Assembly (NCBI RefSeq): GCF_012849375.1
Contig: NZ_CP051684.1
Span: 4,216,001 to 4,280,000, forward strand
Direction of reading: 5' to 3'
Length of the DNA stretch: 64,000 bases
Source of the DNA: Duganella dendranthematis
GTDB lineage: Bacteria > Pseudomonadota > Gammaproteobacteria > Burkholderiales > Burkholderiaceae_D
Part shown: piece by piece, positions 62,755 to 64,000 of the stretch
How positions within the stretch are numbered: position 1 is the stretch's first letter
How the letters are laid out: every line of letters starts with the position of its first letter
Notes under the pieces: generated by a model
Seen by the model: the letters and a program-made list of their open reading frames with translations, nothing else
Told to the model about the DNA's origin: nothing
Databases searched by the model: none
Made by a program: the position numbers and the translations under genes

Positions 62755-63315
62755 TCAGGATTTCAGTGCTTGTGGCGCCACTTCTATCCACTCGCCCGGC
62801 ATCAAGGGGTGCGTGGCCAGCGAAATCCCGCCGATCGCGGTGCGCACCAACCGCAGCGTCGGCAATCCCACCGCCGCCGTCATGCGCCGCACTTGGCGGT
62901 TCTTGCCTTCCTGGAGCGTAATCGCGAGCCAGCTGGTCGGCTGATCGGCGCGTTGGCGGATGGGCGGATTGCGCGGCCACAGCCATTCAGGTTCGGCAAT
63001 GCGCACCGCCTTGCACGGCTGCGTCACAAAATCGCCCAGATTGAGCGGCGCCTGCAGCTTCGCCAGCGCCGCCGCATCGGCCACGCCCTCCACCTGCACC
63101 AGATAAGTCTTGCCCTCCTTGTGATCCGGATGCGCAATCGCGTGCTGCAGCTTGCCGTCGTCGGTCAGCAGCATCAGACCTTCGCTGTCGTAGTCGAGCC
63201 GGCCGGCAGGGTAGATGTTGGGAATGGTCAAATGGTCGGCCAGCGTGGCCTTGCCGTCCTGCGCCGAAAACTGGCACAGCACTTGAAAAGGTTTGTTAAA
63301 GAGAATCAGAGGCAT
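62755..63315 (-). CDS. rluE: Pseudouridine synthase, RluE-like
   Basis: 186 residues. The protein begins PLILFNKPFQVLCQF, as RluE does, with no S4 domain, and has the catalytic motif AGRLDYDSEGLMLLT with the Asp that all RluA/RsuA-type synthases use. KEGKTYLVQVEG and EGKNRQVRRMTAAVG with GLPTLRLVR close the fold. It should form a pseudouridine in 23S rRNA (position 2457 in Escherichia coli). Start codon at 63315 lacks an obvious ribosome-binding site. Confidence 0.85.
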   Translation of the reverse strand: MPLILFNKPFQVLCQFSAQDGKATLADHLTIPNIYPAGRLDYDSEGLMLLTDDGKLQHAIAHPDHKEGKTYLVQVEGVADAAALAKLQAPLNLGDFVTQPCKAVRIAEPEWLWPRNPPIRQRADQPTSWLAITLQEGKNRQVRRMTAAVGLPTLRLVRTAIGGISLATHPLMPGEWIEVAPQALKS

Positions 63316-63438
63316 TATCGAAAACTGAAATTGGTGTAGGCTTGAAAACCATGGCGCCTCACTACGTACTGGGGCATAATGTAAAACAGGCGTCTTATAT
63401 CTTATAGAAGACTAGTATTTCCCCTCGGAGAACCACGC

Positions 63439-64000
63439 ATGTCCCAACATATCCAAGTACCGGCGGACGGCCAGAAAATTACCGTCAACGCGGATTTTTC
63501 CCTGAATGTACCAGATAACCCGATCATTCCCTATATCGTTGGCGATGGCACCGGCCGTGACGTCACGCCGGTGATGCTGAAAGTGGTCGATGCGGCAGTG
63601 GCCAAGTCCTACGGTGGGCGTCGTCAGATCAAGTGGATGGAGATTTTCGCCGGTGAAAAATCGACCCAGGTCTATGGTCCGGACGTGTCCCTGCCCGAGG
63701 AAACCCTGGCGGCGGTCAAGGATTATGTGGTCTCGATCAAGGGCCCGCTGACCACGCCGGTGGGCGGCGGCTTCCGCTCGCTGAATGTGACGCTGCGTCA
63801 GAAGCTGGACCTGTACGTGTGCCTGCGTCCGGTGCGCTATTTTACCGGTGTGCCGTCGCCGCTGAAAGAGCCGGAAAAAACCAATATGGTGATCTTCCGC
63901 GAAAACTCGGAAGACATCTACGCCGGCATCGAATTCGCGCAGGGTTCGGACGGCGCCAAGCGTCTGATCGATTTCCTGGTCAAGGAACTGGGCGTCAACA
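63439..64000 (+). CDS. icd: NADP-dependent isocitrate dehydrogenase, N-terminal part (3' end outside window)
   Basis: The first 187 codons are visible and the frame is open to the window end. The product begins [19 protein letters not shown] and has the nucleotide and substrate motifs of prokaryotic Icd: [50 protein letters not shown] with the isocitrate-binding Ser and Arg residues, then [16 protein letters not shown] and [11 protein letters not shown]. It oxidises isocitrate to 2-oxoglutarate in the TCA cycle. A GGAG site lies upstream of the ATG, and an imperfect palindrome (63392-63412) sits in the leader. Confidence 0.96.
   Translation, partial: MSQHIQVPADGQKITVNADFSLNVPDNPIIPYIVGDGTGRDVTPVMLKVVDAAVAKSYGGRRQIKWMEIFAGEKSTQVYGPDVSLPEETLAAVKDYVVSIKGPLTTPVGGGFRSLNVTLRQKLDLYVCLRPVRYFTGVPSPLKEPEKTNMVIFRENSEDIYAGIEFAQGSDGAKRLIDFLVKELGVN

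Noticed and set aside
63392..63412. Imperfect palindrome in the icd leader
   Set aside because: Only partly symmetric and AT-rich; not convincing as an operator without conservation data.

Overview
The window is about 64 kb of GC-rich DNA from a betaproteobacterium. The best fit is Oxalobacteraceae (Massilia/Duganella/Janthinobacterium type). That assignment is an inference from gene content: an exosortase-B (XrtB) type eps locus, a PEP-CTERM protein, a TIGR03790 protein, and betaproteobacterial housekeeping genes (murJ, rpsT, icd, a Uup-type ABC-F gene, tRNA-Arg). No phage genes, IS elements, CRISPR arrays or rRNA genes were seen.

Layout. 1-4.96 kb: the 3' end of a gamma-glutamyltransferase gene, then a compact GT-C glycosyltransferase / UbiA-type prenyltransferase / HAD phosphatase set and a patatin-like lipase. 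4.97-10.7 kb: a 1644-residue hybrid sensor kinase (double beta-propeller, Y_Y_Y, GAF, HisKA, HATPase, receiver, Hpt) followed by a receiver protein with a degenerate Hpt-like tail. 10.7-17.6 kb: a tightly overlapping operon for CoA-dependent aerobic aromatic degradation, probably the 2-aminobenzoyl-CoA (anthranilate) route: CoA ligase, monooxygenase/OYE fusion, MarR regulator, enoyl-CoA hydratase, acyl-CoA dehydrogenase and RidA. 17.6-23.2 kb: a secreted protein of unknown function, two OafA-type acyltransferases and a pseudopilin-like protein. 23.3-25.4 kb: tRNA-Arg(CCU) and uup.

25.7-41.2 kb: the main exopolysaccharide operon, preceded by a good -24/-12 (sigma-54) promoter candidate and closed by a strong bidirectional terminator. 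It encodes the outer-membrane protein EpsL, the initiating glycosyl-phosphate transferase, EpsD, EpsE, EpsF, EpsG, an XrtB-EpsI fusion, a flippase, a pyruvyl transferase, three glycosyltransferases and a ligase/polymerase. 41.2-46.5 kb: a paralogue of the secreted protein, an AT-rich stretch holding the decayed start of a GT2 gene, and two more acyltransferases. 46.7-57.4 kb: further polysaccharide genes (hexapeptide acetyltransferase, GT2, WecG/TagA-STAS fusion, GalE, an epimerase, GT4, a GMC oxidoreductase, a nucleotidyltransferase and ManC). 57.6-59.4 kb: a PEP-CTERM protein and a TIGR03790 protein. 59.4-64 kb: murJ, rpsT, a fifth acyltransferase, an RluE-type pseudouridine synthase and the start of icd.

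How the genes fit together. Most of the window from 17 to 59 kb serves one decorated surface polysaccharide and its linked protein sorting. ManC, GalE and the nucleotidyltransferase supply sugar nucleotides. The phosphotransferase primes undecaprenyl phosphate. The glycosyltransferases extend the unit, and the pyruvyl and acyl transferases decorate it. The flippase, ligase, EpsF, EpsG, EpsE and EpsL export it, and XrtB processes PEP-CTERM proteins. The least explained parts are the two paralogous secreted proteins, the UbiA/HAD/GT-C set, the WecG-STAS fusion, a tandem MshEN signature in EpsG, and the sigma-54-like site before epsL.
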